Assembly (NCBI RefSeq): GCF_000422425.1
Contig: NZ_KE383831.1
Coordinates: 1-64,000, forward strand
Direction: 5' to 3'
From: Oceanospirillum beijerinckii DSM 7166
Lineage (GTDB): Bacteria; Pseudomonadota; Gammaproteobacteria; Pseudomonadales; Halomonadaceae
DNA length: 64,000 bases
Of the stretch, positions 1 through 9,512 are shown in pieces. Positions within the stretch are counted from its first letter, which is position 1. Every line of letters starts with the position of its first letter. A model generated the notes under the pieces. That model searched no databases. It saw only the letters and a list, made by a program, of their open reading frames with translations, and was not told where the DNA came from. A program made the position numbers and the translations under genes.

Positions 1-253
1 GCTTGAGTTTGGCGGTGAATCCGACCATATCCATCTTTTGCTTAAACTTAACCCGACGATTCAGCCATCTAAGCTGGTAAACAGCCTAAAAACGGTCACA
101 AGCCGAAAGATTCGAAAAGAGTTCTCAGAGCACCTAAAAGAGTATTATTGGAAACCAGTGCTCTGGAGTCGAGCTTACTGCCTGCTGACTGCAGGCGGAG
201 CACCAGTTGAAGTGCTCAAAGAGTACATCGAGAATCAAGATAGGCCAACTTGA
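1..253 (+). CDS. tnpA: IS200/IS605-family Y1 transposase TnpA, C-terminal part (cut by window start)
   Basis: The reading frame is open from base 2 and ends at a TGA at 251-253, so the start lies outside the window. The visible 83 residues begin with FGGESDHIHLLL, which holds the HxH of the HUH metal site, and end with LKEYIENQ, whose Tyr is in the place of the single catalytic tyrosine of IS200/IS605 TnpA. The segment SRKIRKEF and the WSRAY block also match this family. Such enzymes move single-stranded DNA by cutting at hairpins near the element ends. A 7-bp hairpin (243-261) overlaps the stop codon and may belong to the right end. Whether the whole element is intact cannot be judged. Confidence 0.85.
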   Translation, partial: LEFGGESDHIHLLLKLNPTIQPSKLVNSLKTVTSRKIRKEFSEHLKEYYWKPVLWSRAYCLLTAGGAPVEVLKEYIENQDRPT

Positions 254-261
254 CGTTGGCC
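243..261. repeat. Hairpin at the end of the IS200-type transposase gene
   Basis: GGCCAAC and GTTGGCC form a perfect 7-bp stem around a 5-base loop that contains most of the tnpA stop codon. IS200/IS605 elements carry subterminal hairpins that TnpA recognises, so this may be part of the right end. The remaining 200 bases up to 473 show no gene. Confidence 0.4.
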
Positions 262-473
262 GCGCTATCCATCTCCCACCAAAATATCTCGCCTGAGCTC
301 GTTAGTTTTGGAAGGAGAATTACGCGCTATCCGTTAATAGCAGCTCTGTTCAGAAACAGTCTTGAATCTCAAGAGGTTAATTCTCAAAAGTATAGCCACT
401 AAAATATGTCAATATAAGCCAGTCACTCTATCAGCATAAACTTATACTCTAGAGGCTTACACCCCCTAACCAG

Positions 474-1361
474 TTAAGGCGGATTGCACCAAGGCTGCTG
501 TGCTAAAAATGCTGTCAACTCCTGCTTAAACAACGCCCCTCTTGCAGACAAACTGCGCCTATGAGGCCAGACAAGAAAAATATCGCGCACAGGCCCCTGC
601 CACTCTGGCAAAATATGCTGCAACTGCCCACGCTCAATCAAGATCTGCACCAAACTCAGGGGCAACATCGCTACACCAGCCCCAGCAACAACCAGATTGA
701 TAACCATCTGTAGATTATTACTAATATGACGGTGCTGCTTGCTAAGGCTCACCTTCTCGCCATGAATATCCTGCAAATCCCACTGCTGAAGCAGATCACT
801 GGCGATACTGGGACAAACCTGCAACTGTTCCAGATTCACGGGCACCTCACGCTGCCCTACTCCTGCGACCAGTACAGTCGACGTCGAGCCCAACTTCTTC
901 TGTATCAGACTGGAGTCAGGTTGTGGCCCTACACGAATAGCAATATCTGCCTGACTTGCAACCATATCTTCACGTATATTGCTAAAGTCCAACGTCAGCT
1001 CTATGTCTGGATAGCACTGCGTAAAATCCTGCCAAAAATCATCCAAAGGTCCGCAAGCCATATTCGTCGGAGCCAATACTTTTAAGGTACCTTTCAAACT
1101 ATTCAGCGTCTGATCCAGACTTTCCAGCCGGGCATCCAATGCCTGAATTAAATCAGCACATTCAGAAAAGTACATTTCTCCACTGGCTGTCAGCGTGAGA
1201 CCTCTGGGAGAACGGTGTAATAACTGGCAACCCAAATCACTTTCAAGCGCATTAATACGTCGGGATACCGTTGCAACAGTAAGATGCATCTGCGAAGCCG
1301 CACGGCTCAAGCTCCCATATTGAGCGGCTGCAACAAACACCTTCAAATTATCTAACATCAT
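474..1361 (-). CDS. LysR-family transcriptional regulator
   Basis: This 295-residue protein has the standard LysR layout: a winged helix-turn-helix in roughly residues 5-62 (SLSRAASQMHLTVATVSRRI) and a periplasmic-binding-protein-like effector domain from about residue 88. The start is placed at the ATG at 1361, because AAGGTGG sits 5 bases before it; an in-frame ATG at 1379 lies upstream of that ribosome site. The gene is divergent from the DUF2798 gene at 1513, the common arrangement in which a LysR protein controls its neighbour. The effector and target are unknown; control of the DUF2798 gene is an inference from position only. Confidence 0.85.
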   Translation of the reverse strand: MMLDNLKVFVAAAQYGSLSRAASQMHLTVATVSRRINALESDLGCQLLHRSPRGLTLTASGEMYFSECADLIQALDARLESLDQTLNSLKGTLKVLAPTNMACGPLDDFWQDFTQCYPDIELTLDFSNIREDMVASQADIAIRVGPQPDSSLIQKKLGSTSTVLVAGVGQREVPVNLEQLQVCPSIASDLLQQWDLQDIHGEKVSLSKQHRHISNNLQMVINLVVAGAGVAMLPLSLVQILIERGQLQHILPEWQGPVRDIFLVWPHRRSLSARGALFKQELTAFLAQQPWCNPP

Positions 1362-1512
1362 AGTTACCACCTTGAGCATTGCAAATATGCAAAATAGCTT
1401 TTTAATAATCAGACTATTTGCAAATAACCTCCTTTGCTAAGCTCATCTTAACAGTTTCTGATCACTGCTTACTTGAATCCAAGAATTGCTTACATAGCTC
1501 AAAGGTAAATAA

Positions 1513-1752
1513 ATGAAACACCGCATCCTGTTCGCAACCCTGATGTCTTTGATTCTTTCCTGCCTGATGACGGCATGGGTGACCTGGCTAAACCTGGGTT
1601 TCACAACAGATTTTATCCAGCACTGGCTAAAAGCCTGGATCAGCGCATGGCCTGCTGCGGGCATTATCTCATTTACATTTGCCCCTATGGTGCAAAAAGT
1701 CTGCCTGCGATTGACCAGCCAAAGATCGTCACCACTACAAACAGAGTCTTAG
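1513..1752 (+). CDS. DUF2798 family small membrane protein
   Basis: A 79-residue protein with two predicted membrane helices (about residues 5-25 and 43-63). The middle segment, with NLGFTTDFIQHWLKAW followed by a hydrophobic stretch and APMV, matches the pattern of DUF2798 proteins, which have no known function. AAAGG lies 8 bases before the ATG. It is divergent from a LysR regulator and is followed by a bidirectional terminator, so it is probably transcribed alone. Confidence 0.75.
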   Translation: MKHRILFATLMSLILSCLMTAWVTWLNLGFTTDFIQHWLKAWISAWPAAGIISFTFAPMVQKVCLRLTSQRSSPLQTES

Positions 1753-1795
1753 CAGATAACCGATCTGATTCAGCTCAAAATTTTCTTTTTGTCAT

Positions 1796-1825
1796 AAAAA
1801 ATGCCAACCCAAGGGTTGGCATTTT
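1796..1825. terminator. Bidirectional Rho-independent terminator
   Basis: AATGCCAACCC and GGGTTGGCATT form an 11-bp stem with a 2-base centre. A-rich bases lie to the left and TTTT to the right, so it can end both the DUF2798 transcript (+) and the response-regulator transcript (-). Confidence 0.85.
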
Positions 1826-1851
1826 CGATTCACTAAAAACAAGCTTATGGC

Positions 1852-2514
1852 TTATTCAGTAATCTTTGGCGGATCAATTTCCAGCTGTTTCGCTGCAATC
1901 ACCGCTTGAGTACGACTGTGCACACCCAGCTTACGTAAAATAGCGGTCACATGGGCTTTAATGGTTGCTTCAGAAACATTCAGCTCATAAGCGATCTGCT
2001 TATTCAATAGACCTTCAGTCAGCATATTCAGCACACGGAACTGCTGCGGTGTCAGTGTCGACAGCGCTTCAGCAAAACGCGCCTGCTCTTCACTGATCTC
2101 ACTTAAAGTATCTGCGATTTCAGGGGGAAGCCAAACCTCACCATTCAGTACTTCTTCAATGGCAGAGGCGATAGTATCAAGGCTGGATGACTTAGGAATA
2201 AAGCCTGAGGAGCCAAAATCAATGGCCCGTTGAATGACCAGAGGCTCTTCAGTACCGGATACAACGATAACCGGAATACCTGGGCACTGTCCACGCAGGA
2301 ACACCAGGCCGGAAAAGCCATGGGCACCGGGCATATGTAAATCTAGTAGAATCAGGTCGGCATCTGGATGATCACTGGCTGCATTTTGTACAGCTTCCAT
2401 CGAGTCAGCTTCAACAATTTCAGCTTCAGGGGCCACCTGTTTAACGGCCTGCTGCAAAGCTGCTCGGAATAAAGGGTGATCGTCTGCAATGATGATCTTC
2501 TGGGCTAGTGCCAT
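1852..2514 (-). CDS. LuxR/NarL-type response regulator, CrbR-like by context
   Basis: This 220-residue protein has a receiver domain (residues 6-120; acidic pair D11-D12, phosphoacceptor D58 in LILLDLHMPG, K108) and a C-terminal LuxR-type helix-turn-helix (about 150-210, with TPQQFRVLNMLTEGLLNKQIA). It lies directly downstream of acs on the same strand. In Vibrio and Pseudomonas the response regulator CrbR, paired with the kinase CrbS, activates acs; context makes this protein a CrbR-type candidate (inference). No cognate kinase is in the window. The acs terminator at 2598-2632 lies between the genes, so this one is likely to have its own promoter or to depend on read-through. Confidence 0.85.
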   Translation of the reverse strand: MALAQKIIIADDHPLFRAALQQAVKQVAPEAEIVEADSMEAVQNAASDHPDADLILLDLHMPGAHGFSGLVFLRGQCPGIPVIVVSGTEEPLVIQRAIDFGSSGFIPKSSSLDTIASAIEEVLNGEVWLPPEIADTLSEISEEQARFAEALSTLTPQQFRVLNMLTEGLLNKQIAYELNVSEATIKAHVTAILRKLGVHSRTQAVIAAKQLEIDPPKITE

Positions 2515-2597
2515 TAATCTCCTCCAACTCCCTGCTAGTATTATAATTTTAGCTATTCTTCCATGAATAATACCTTATTGCAGCGGTTATTGCCTGC

Positions 2598-2632
2598 AAA
2601 AAAAAGCTCCCATGTGTTATCCACATGGGAGC
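2598..2632 (-). terminator. Rho-independent terminator of acs
   Basis: GCTCCCATGTG and CACATGGGAGC form a perfect 11-bp stem with a 5-base loop. On the minus strand it is followed by a run of eight U (the A-run at 2598-2605). It sits 22 bases beyond the acs stop codon. Confidence 0.9.
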
Positions 2633-2653
2633 CTTTGGACTCTGAAAGCTAAA

Positions 2654-4600
2654 TTAGCGGTTCAGACGCTCATCAATCAGGCTATCCACCACTGACGGAT
2701 CAGCCAAAGTGGACGTATCACCCAGACCATCACATTCGTTCGCTGCGATCTTACGCAGAATACGACGCATGATCTTACCGGAGCGAGTCTTAGGCAAACC
2801 ATCAGAGAATTGAATCAGGTCAGGTGTTGCGATAGGGCCAATCTCCTTACGCACCCACTTAACCAGCTCTTTACGTAAATCATCACTCGCTTCAATACCA
2901 TCATTCAGTGTGATGTAGATGTAGATACCCTGACCTTTAATATCATGCGGGTAACCCACTACTGCAGCTTCCGCAACGTCGGCGTGCGCCACCATGGCGC
3001 TTTCAATCTCAGCAGTACCCATACGGTGACCGGATACGTTGATCACGTCATCTACGCGACCTGTGATCCAGTAGTAACCGTCTTCGTCACGGCGAGCACC
3101 GTCACCAGTAAAATAGGTACCCTGGTAAGTGCTGAAGTAAGTCTGAACGAAACGCTCGTGATCACCCCAAATGGAACGCGCCTGACCAGGCCAGCTGTCT
3201 TTCAGGATCAGACCACCCTCAACTGCACCTTCCAGTTCTTTACCTTCTGCATCAACCAGCGCAGGCTGAACACCAAAGAATGGCAACGTTGCAGAACCCG
3301 GTTTCAGGTCAGTGGCACCTGGCAGAGGTGTAATCAGGATGCCACCGGTTTCAGTCTGCCACCAAGTATCCACAATAGGACACTGACCGTTACCGATGTT
3401 TTTGTGGTACCAGGTCCAGGCTTCAGGGTTGATCGGCTCACCAACAGAACCCAGCAGACGCAGAGATGTACGCTTGGTATCACCCATTACGTCATCACCT
3501 TGAGCCATCAGAGCACGTACCGCCGTTGGCGCTGTGTACAGAATCGTCACGTTGTGCTTATCAACCACATCACCGAAACGGCTGTGAGATGGGTAAGAAG
3601 GTACACCTTCAAACATCAGAGTCGTTGCACCGTTTGCCAGTGGGCCGTAAACGATATAGCTGTGACCGGTAATCCAGCCTACGTCAGCAGTACACCAGTA
3701 AACGTCACCTTCCTGATAATCAAACACATACTGGTGCGTCATGGATGCATAAACCATGTAACCACCGGTCGTGTGCTTCAGGCCTTTAGGCGCACCGGTT
3801 GAACCAGAGGTGTACAGGATAAACAGCGGATCTTCTGCGCTCATTGGCTCTGGCGCGCACTCTTCTGCTGCTGCCTCAAAGATATCGTGGTACCACACAT
3901 CACGGTGCTCATGCCACGCGATATCACCACCGGTGCACTTCACAACAACCACTTTCTCAACGGTTTTAACACCTGGGTTAGTCAGTGCTTCATCAACATT
4001 TTCTTTCAGAGGAACCGCTTTACCACCACGGCGACCCTGATCCGAAGTAATTACGATACGGGAATCAGAGTTCATAATACGGCCAGCGATGGCGTCTGGA
4101 GAGAAGCCACCAAAGACAACAGAGTGCACCGCACCGATACGGGCACAAGCCAACATAGCCACTGCCGCTTCTGGAATCATTGGCATGTAGATGGTCACTA
4201 CATCACCCTTGCGTACGCCCTGACCTTTCAGTGCGTTAGCGAATTTACATACGCGGGTATACAGATCACGGTAAGTAATTTTCTCATCTTGCTCTGGGTT
4301 ATCACCTTCCCAGATGATCGCAACCTGATCACCACGACTTTCCAGGTGACGATCCAAACAGTTAGCACTGGCATTCAGCACACCGTCTTCGAACCACTTG
4401 ATATTCACATTATGTGGATCGAAGCTTACGTTCTTAACTTTGCTGAAAGGTTTGATCCAGTCGATACGTTGGCCCTGCTCACCCCAGAAACCATCTGGAT
4501 CGTTTACAGACTGTTCGTACATGGTCTGATACTGCTCTTTGTTAATCAGAGCTTTCTCAGCCACTTCTGCAGCTACTGGATACACTTGTTGTTCGCTCAT
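2654..4600 (-). CDS. acs: Acetyl-CoA synthetase
   Basis: This enzyme activates acetate to acetyl-AMP and then acetyl-CoA in the cytoplasm. The 648 residues match the usual length. The adenylation motifs are complete: [11 protein letters not shown] (ATP loop), [28 protein letters not shown] with the hinge Asp, and [11 protein letters not shown] near the C-terminus, where K609 is the catalytic lysine that is acetylated in Salmonella Acs. An AGAGG lies 7 bases before the ATG. The gene has its own terminator. The 313-base upstream region holds two direct repeats that could be activator sites, and a CrbR-like regulator gene follows. Confidence 0.97.
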   Translation of the reverse strand: MSEQQVYPVAAEVAEKALINKEQYQTMYEQSVNDPDGFWGEQGQRIDWIKPFSKVKNVSFDPHNVNIKWFEDGVLNASANCLDRHLESRGDQVAIIWEGDNPEQDEKITYRDLYTRVCKFANALKGQGVRKGDVVTIYMPMIPEAAVAMLACARIGAVHSVVFGGFSPDAIAGRIMNSDSRIVITSDQGRRGGKAVPLKENVDEALTNPGVKTVEKVVVVKCTGGDIAWHEHRDVWYHDIFEAAAEECAPEPMSAEDPLFILYTSGSTGAPKGLKHTTGGYMVYASMTHQYVFDYQEGDVYWCTADVGWITGHSYIVYGPLANGATTLMFEGVPSYPSHSRFGDVVDKHNVTILYTAPTAVRALMAQGDDVMGDTKRTSLRLLGSVGEPINPEAWTWYHKNIGNGQCPIVDTWWQTETGGILITPLPGATDLKPGSATLPFFGVQPALVDAEGKELEGAVEGGLILKDSWPGQARSIWGDHERFVQTYFSTYQGTYFTGDGARRDEDGYYWITGRVDDVINVSGHRMGTAEIESAMVAHADVAEAAVVGYPHDIKGQGIYIYITLNDGIEASDDLRKELVKWVRKEIGPIATPDLIQFSDGLPKTRSGKIMRRILRKIAANECDGLGDTSTLADPSVVDSLIDERLNR

Positions 4601-4819
4601 TATCTTGCCTCTGTGCCTTGGAGGAATAAATTCCGGGCGTTTTATTTTTATGATGTGGAGTTGGTAAAAATAACCCCACCCGAAAATCGAAATTTGTGCA
4701 CAAAGTTATACTTTCCCTGAGAGATGGAAAACATTAGACCTTGGTAGCAGTATTTTTTCCTTTTAAATCAATAAGTTAAAAATAGATTATATTATTATGA
4801 CCATTCAGACATTTTTTGT

Positions 4820-4878
4820 TCATACCTTTCGCTAATGCAAAAAAGAAAAAATACGACTTTAGGGTCATACTTTTCGCT
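4820..4878 (-). promoter_or_regulatory. Pair of direct repeats in the acs upstream region
   Basis: Read on the minus strand, AGCGAAAAGTATGACC (4863-4878) and AGCGAAAGGTATGAAC (4818-4833) are near-identical 16-mers whose starts lie 45 bases apart, in the same orientation as acs. Spaced direct repeats of this kind are typical of activator sites. The adjacent LuxR-type response regulator is a candidate binder (inference). The rest of 4601-4913 is AT-rich and holds no gene. Confidence 0.45.
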
Positions 4879-4913
4879 CTACTAAAAAAACATCTGCTTT
4901 ATAAGTTTCCGTA

Positions 4914-5483
4914 TCACTTTGCGTTACGTTCACTGTCAAATATCAAAATACTATTGCAACTTTTACATAAGTAATTGGTACCACGAACAATCTTATTATG
5001 GCGACGTATCGTCAAAGCATGGGTGCGCTCAGGACAAGCACAATGGTAGAGGTAATTTTGCTTAGCGGTTTGAGTCACATCGAACTGGTGCGTCGTTCTG
5101 GCTGGCACTCCCAATACCTGCTCCATCACCCAACGCCACTCTTTGCCGTGGGGGCGAATTTTGCCGCCAAATTCACGAAAGGCGATCAGATGAGCTAACT
5201 CATGAGGCACCACTTCCTGCATAAAGGCCTCATAGTTCTCTTTTAACAGCCCCAGATTAAAACGCACTTTCCAGGTTTGCAGATACGCTTGCCCGGCACA
5301 ACGCCCTCTCAACGACAGATCCAATTCCGGCTGTGGAAAGTTCTTATTAAAGTGCTGTTCAGCTTTCGCGAGCCAAAACAGCATAGCATAACGCAAAGCC
5401 ATCTCAGCCTGTACAGGGTCAGCAGGGTCTGAGCATTCAGGCAGACTGTCATTTAACTGAAATAAGGTAGCGATTTGAGACAA
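4914..5483 (-). CDS. sprT: SprT-family zinc metalloprotease-like protein
   Basis: A 189-residue protein with the zinc-protease motif HELAH (H94, E95, H98, in VVPHELAHLI) and a C-terminal zinc ribbon formed by the pairs CAC and CKSC, the two features of the SprT/SprT-like family related to eukaryotic Spartan. Its substrate in bacteria is not settled. The start is a TTG at 5483, preceded by AAGGAGGA 4 bases upstream, a strong ribosome site that makes the rare start convincing. The gene lies 313 bases upstream of acs on the same strand and is divergent from the UPF0149 gene. Confidence 0.85.
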   Translation of the reverse strand: MSQIATLFQLNDSLPECSDPADPVQAEMALRYAMLFWLAKAEQHFNKNFPQPELDLSLRGRCAGQAYLQTWKVRFNLGLLKENYEAFMQEVVPHELAHLIAFREFGGKIRPHGKEWRWVMEQVLGVPARTTHQFDVTQTAKQNYLYHCACPERTHALTIRRHNKIVRGTNYLCKSCNSILIFDSERNAK

Positions 5484-5692
5484 GAGATCCTCCTTTATTT
5501 AGCAAGCAGATCATCTTACCTGAGATCTGCTTTTTTTCACTGCCAAGACAAGACTTGTTCAATAATTGGAGACACATTGCTCACACAAAGCAAAGGCAGA
5601 AACAAAAGTCTCCCTAGAAATAAAACCAAGGGTTACAATAGGTCATCAGGTTGAATATTGATGCTCAACCAGGACAAGTTAACGAGGTCAAA

Positions 5693-6373
5693 ATGAAAGA
5701 AGAATCGATCCCGGTATCCGTCATTTCCGAAGAGATCCTGGACCAGATTTATGATTTTCTGGAATCGGATCAGGTTGATCCTGAAGCACTGGACATAATT
5801 GGCCTACATGGTTTTATGGTGGCGCTGGCCATCTGCCCGGATCCGGTGCCTACCGGCGAATGGCTGCCAGTGGTCTTTAATGGCATGCCTAAGTTTGATG
5901 ACGAGCTACCTGAAGAACAGATGCTGGACTGGCTGGAAGCGATGCAGGAAGCGACCCGCACCGTTCTTTATCGCGGTCAGACTATCGAGCTGCCGTTTGA
6001 AGCTGAGCTGGAAGAAGACGAGCAGCTGGAAGACAGCGAAATCAGCGCTTGGTGCGCTGGTTTTATGGAAGCGGTCATGCTGCGGGAAGAGATCTGGTTT
6101 GGAGAACACGAGCAAGATGTCGCTGAACTCCTGCTGCCTTTTATGGCTATCTCCTGCCTGTTCCCGGATGAAGAGCTGGATGATATTGTCTCCGATCTGG
6201 ATATCACCAACCGAATGGTCGTGCAGATTCCTGAGCTGCTGGTTGATCTTTACCTGCTGTTCCATGCACCAGCGGAAAAACCCGCACCATTTAAAAAACC
6301 TGGTGGTCATGGTGGTAAAGGCGGCAAGAGTGGAAAAGGCGGTGGCCGTCGTGGTGGCAAACAACGTCGTTAA
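5693..6373 (+). CDS. UPF0149 (YecA/YgfB-like) protein with a Gly/Lys/Arg-rich tail
   Basis: Residues 10-195 form an acidic, helical UPF0149-type domain (GLHGFMVALAICPDPV, WCAGFMEAVMLREEIW). The last 25 residues switch to a strongly basic tail of Gly, Lys and Arg (GGHGGKGGKSGKGGGRRGG), which suggests contact with nucleic acid or another acidic partner (inference). The start is placed at the ATG at 5693 because GAGG lies 5 bases upstream; a TTG at 5651 would add 14 residues without a clear ribosome site. The function of this family is not well known. The stop lies about 30 bases before a palindromic repeat element. Confidence 0.8.
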   Translation: MKEESIPVSVISEEILDQIYDFLESDQVDPEALDIIGLHGFMVALAICPDPVPTGEWLPVVFNGMPKFDDELPEEQMLDWLEAMQEATRTVLYRGQTIELPFEAELEEDEQLEDSEISAWCAGFMEAVMLREEIWFGEHEQDVAELLLPFMAISCLFPDEELDDIVSDLDITNRMVVQIPELLVDLYLLFHAPAEKPAPFKKPGGHGGKGGKSGKGGGRRGGKQRR

Positions 6374-6402
6374 ATTTCCACCAGTAAAGTGGTACTGGTA
6401 AA

Positions 6403-6515
6403 GTGATACCAAGCCCGATAAATTGTTACAGGTCGTAAAAGCAGCAAGGTGCCTTCCGACAACTATCCGCTAGCGGAGTCAATGTCGGATGGCGCTTCGC
6501 TGATCCAGCCTTGTA
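6403..6515 (-). mobile_element. Palindromic MITE/REP element, copy 1 (one end degraded)
   Basis: It begins with a terminal repeat like ATACCAAGCCCGATAA and contains both REP-like hairpin arms (GTCGTAAAAGCAGCAAGGTGC... and GTCGGATGGCGCTTCGCTGA). It is inverted relative to the copies at 21075, 57362 and 63558. The far terminal repeat is not recognisable, so this copy is truncated or decayed. Confidence 0.7.
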
Positions 6516-6610
6516 TTCAAACAAAAGAAAAAGCTCATCCATTTCCTCAAATTCCAGGCACAAGCTACCGTTAAGTAGGCATACAGTACTTTTCCCTACA
6601 TAAAGCCCGT

Positions 6611-6637
6611 ATTTTCCGGCCGCTTCGGCCGGAAAAT
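6611..6637. repeat. Perfect 12-bp stem-loop
   Basis: ATTTTCCGGCCG and CGGCCGGAAAAT pair perfectly around a 3-base loop. There is no T-run after it, so it is not a typical terminator. It lies between the MITE copy and an IS remnant and may be an end or target of a mobile element. Confidence 0.5.
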
Positions 6638-6659
6638 ATCGGAATATTTATGTTCGGGT

Positions 6660-6990
6660 ACTTAACAGGTTTATTGGCATCACCTTCGCTACCTTTCAGC
6701 CAGCTCCTGGAAAGTCGATAATCCTGTTTCAGATGCCCTACGATGGGATCAATCGCCTCCTACAGAGCATACTCTTTCGGTTCTTCTCTTGTTGGCTGTC
6801 TCTTTTCAACCGTGGGCCAGGCAAAATAACTTCAGCATCAACCGTGTGCTTTGAACCTCGATACCCCCGATCAACCACTGCTGTTTCAATTGGCGTCTGT
6901 CGACATTGTTCGGCATGATCCAGAGCGGATTTGAGTGTTTTGGAGTCGTGCTCATTGCGCTCATGGCTAACTAAATAATGTGCAACATTC
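6660..6990 (-). pseudogene. Remnant of an IS5-type DDE transposase
   Basis: Read on the minus strand, one frame gives HYLVSHERNEHDSKTL, then VVDRGYRGSKHTVDAEVILPG, and stops at a TAG. A second frame continues with EAIDPIVGHLKQDYRL and SWLKGSEGDANKP. Together these are the C-terminal third of an IS5-family transposase: the DRGYRG block and the last acidic block before GHLK, in which the usual IEP is IDP. A frameshift, a stop codon and loss of the N-terminal two thirds show that it is dead. From here to 7202 there is nothing else gene-like. Confidence 0.75.
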
Positions 6991-7202
6991 GTTGTTCATA
7001 TTCATCTATGGGTCTAATCTTTCTAATGTAGTTTTAGTCTCTAAGCTGCAGAGCAAAAGCTTTCCAGGCACATCACTGTATTGTTATTCAGTACAACGAA
7101 TAAAAAGTATTGATCGGTCTTGATAAGTTCTTTGTTTCAGTGTGTTCAGGATTGGGTGTGCCAGGGACGCCCAGTAAAGCGCTACGTCCAGTGGAGTTGC
7201 TC

Positions 7203-9497
7203 ATGCCTAATCGATTTATAAACTGCATTCTACTGCTAATACCCTTGCTCTACGCTCCCCCCCTTAAGGCTGCTGATCCTGTTCGCCTGCAGCTGTTATG
7301 GAAACATCAGTTTCAATTTGCCGGTTACTATATGGCGGTCGAGAAAGGGTTTTATGCTGATGAGGGCTTAGATGTTGAACTGATAGAGATGACCAATGGC
7401 ATTGAGCCTTCCCACGAAGTGATGTCGGGGCGGGTGGAGTTTGCTGTCGGGCGCTCATCGTTGTTGATAGGCAGTGCAACGGGTAACAATATCGTTGCAA
7501 TGCTGGCCGCATTTCAGCACTCACCGCTGATGTTACTGACGAAGAAACAGTCCGGTATCATGCGTCCAACGGATCTACGTGGTAAAAGAATCATGATCAC
7601 CAATGATGCCAAGCGGGTGGGTGAGCTATTAGCCATGTTACTGCAATCGGGCATCAGTTCATCAGATTTTATTCAACAACAGCATAGCTATAACGTGCAG
7701 GACCTGATTGAGGGTAAGACCGATGCGATGGCGCCTTATATCTCAAACGAACCCTATATCATGGCGCAGCAGGGGGTGAAATATAACATCATTCATCCAA
7801 AAGATTTCGGCTTTGATATGTACTCCGATATCTTATTCACTTCCCGGGAATTTGCCCGCAAAAATCCAGAGCTTACCGAGCGTTTCTACAGGGCCTCCAT
7901 ACGGGGCTGGGAGTATGCCTTCAATCATATTCCGGAAACCGCCGAGGTGATTCTCAACGGTTATAACAGTCAGAACAAAACACTGGAAGCCTTGATGTTT
8001 GAAGGCCGTGAACTGAAAAAGCTGGCTTATGACGAGAATGGTGATTTTGGAACTTTATCTTTGAATAAGTTTAATCAGATGGCACAGGTTTACCTAATTA
8101 CCAACAGCATCTTTCGCGATTACAACTTTGATAATTTCATATACAAACCGGCCAGTAATCGTTTACGCCTGACACAGAACGAGCTGGATTATCTGAATCA
8201 GATCCGGGACGATAGGCTGAATGTGTGTATCAACCCTGATTGGTATCCCTATGAGTCCTATAATAACGGGCGGCACCAGGGCATGATCTCAGAGTACCTG
8301 CAACAGATCCTGGCGGATGTCGGACTGAATTACACGATTTTACCTTCAAACAGCTGGCGGGAGACATTAAAGCTGGCCCGGCAAGGGCAGTGTAACCTGG
8401 TTGCCGGAGCAATGCAGACCGTACAGCGCAGTGATTATTTACGTTTTAGCCGCCCCTATCTCAGTATTCCGGCCGTTGTCGCGACGCTGCCGGAAAAGCG
8501 CAATATGGTTTTAAAGAACCAACGTATTGCGGTACAGGATAAGTCCGCTTTCCACGATATTCTGCAGGATCGCTTCCCTGCAGCTGAACTGGTGCCTGTA
8601 CGTACAATGAAAGAGGGCTTTCATATGGTACGTAATGGGGATGCAGACGCTCTGGTAGGAGCTGAAGCCAGTTTAATGTATCAGCAGCGAGAGCATCAGA
8701 TCACAGGTGTTGCGATCAGCGATCTGCTGCATGATAACTGGGATATGAGCATCGCGGTCACCCACGATCATGTCGCCTTGCTGAGTATGATCAACAAAGC
8801 GATTGCAGCCTTCTCTCCTGAACGGCATGAAGCGATTTCAAAGCGCTGGTTCCAGGTCGATTTTAATACTGTCGTGGATTACTCCCTATTATGGAAAGTA
8901 TTGGGGGGCATCGCTTTGCTGGCGCTGTTAGCTCTGTATCGTTATCAGAGTGTGATGCGCTACAACCGCAGAATTACTCAGTTGGCGGAAAGGGATGAAC
9001 TCACCGGAATACTCAGCCGACGTAAGATCCGGCAGGAACTGGAAGAGTTTATTGCGTTGGCAGAGCGTCACGACTGGGCGTTATCGCTGATATTCTTCGA
9101 CATTGATGATTTCAAAAAGATTAATGATACCTTAGGCCATGGAGCCGGGGATAAGGTACTCATTAATCTGGCTGCTTTGGTCTCAGGTGAAATCCGTAAA
9201 ACAGACCGCTTTGGCCGTTGGGGAGGCGAGGAGTTCATCTTTTTGACGCTGGAAAGCAATCTGGAGCAAGCTCACGGTACTGCCGAAAAACTCAGAATAA
9301 GCATTGCAAAACATGACTTCCAGATTGGCCGCCCAATTACTTGTAGTTTTGGGGTCGCTCAGTATCAAAAAGGCAGTACTATTGAGCACCTGATCGGTCA
9401 TGCGGATGAAGCCATGTACCAGGCAAAACACAGCGGCAAGAATTGTGTAAAGGTTGCAGCTAAAAGATCATCTTTTATCAAGATGATGGATTGTTGA
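7203..9497 (+). CDS. Membrane diguanylate cyclase with tandem periplasmic binding-protein-like sensors
   Basis: Start chosen at the ATG at 7203: GTGGAG lies 6 bases upstream and a signal peptide follows (CILLLIPLLYAPPLKAAD). The 764 residues contain an NMT1/THI5-like domain (about 23-240; LLWKHQFQFAGYYMAVEKGFY is typical), a second SBP_bac_3-like domain (about 330-570; LNVCINPDWYPYE), a membrane helix near 595-615 and a C-terminal GGDEF domain. The active-site loop is GGEEF, an active variant, and the RKTD five residues before it fits the RxxD inhibitory site. It should make cyclic di-GMP in response to a periplasmic ligand; pyrimidine-like or amino-acid ligands are guesses from the domain names. 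Confidence 0.9.
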   Translation: MPNRFINCILLLIPLLYAPPLKAADPVRLQLLWKHQFQFAGYYMAVEKGFYADEGLDVELIEMTNGIEPSHEVMSGRVEFAVGRSSLLIGSATGNNIVAMLAAFQHSPLMLLTKKQSGIMRPTDLRGKRIMITNDAKRVGELLAMLLQSGISSSDFIQQQHSYNVQDLIEGKTDAMAPYISNEPYIMAQQGVKYNIIHPKDFGFDMYSDILFTSREFARKNPELTERFYRASIRGWEYAFNHIPETAEVILNGYNSQNKTLEALMFEGRELKKLAYDENGDFGTLSLNKFNQMAQVYLITNSIFRDYNFDNFIYKPASNRLRLTQNELDYLNQIRDDRLNVCINPDWYPYESYNNGRHQGMISEYLQQILADVGLNYTILPSNSWRETLKLARQGQCNLVAGAMQTVQRSDYLRFSRPYLSIPAVVATLPEKRNMVLKNQRIAVQDKSAFHDILQDRFPAAELVPVRTMKEGFHMVRNGDADALVGAEASLMYQQREHQITGVAISDLLHDNWDMSIAVTHDHVALLSMINKAIAAFSPERHEAISKRWFQVDFNTVVDYSLLWKVLGGIALLALLALYRYQSVMRYNRRITQLAERDELTGILSRRKIRQELEEFIALAERHDWALSLIFFDIDDFKKINDTLGHGAGDKVLINLAALVSGEIRKTDRFGRWGGEEFIFLTLESNLEQAHGTAEKLRISIAKHDFQIGRPITCSFGVAQYQKGSTIEHLIGHADEAMYQAKHSGKNCVKVAAKRSSFIKMMDC

Positions 9498-9512
9498 ATT
9501 GATTCAGCAAGA

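Noticed and set aside
2945-3802. Long plus-strand frame of 285 codons opposite acs
   Set aside because: It lies wholly inside the clear acs gene on the other strand, has no ribosome site or known motif and a composition typical of an antisense shadow.
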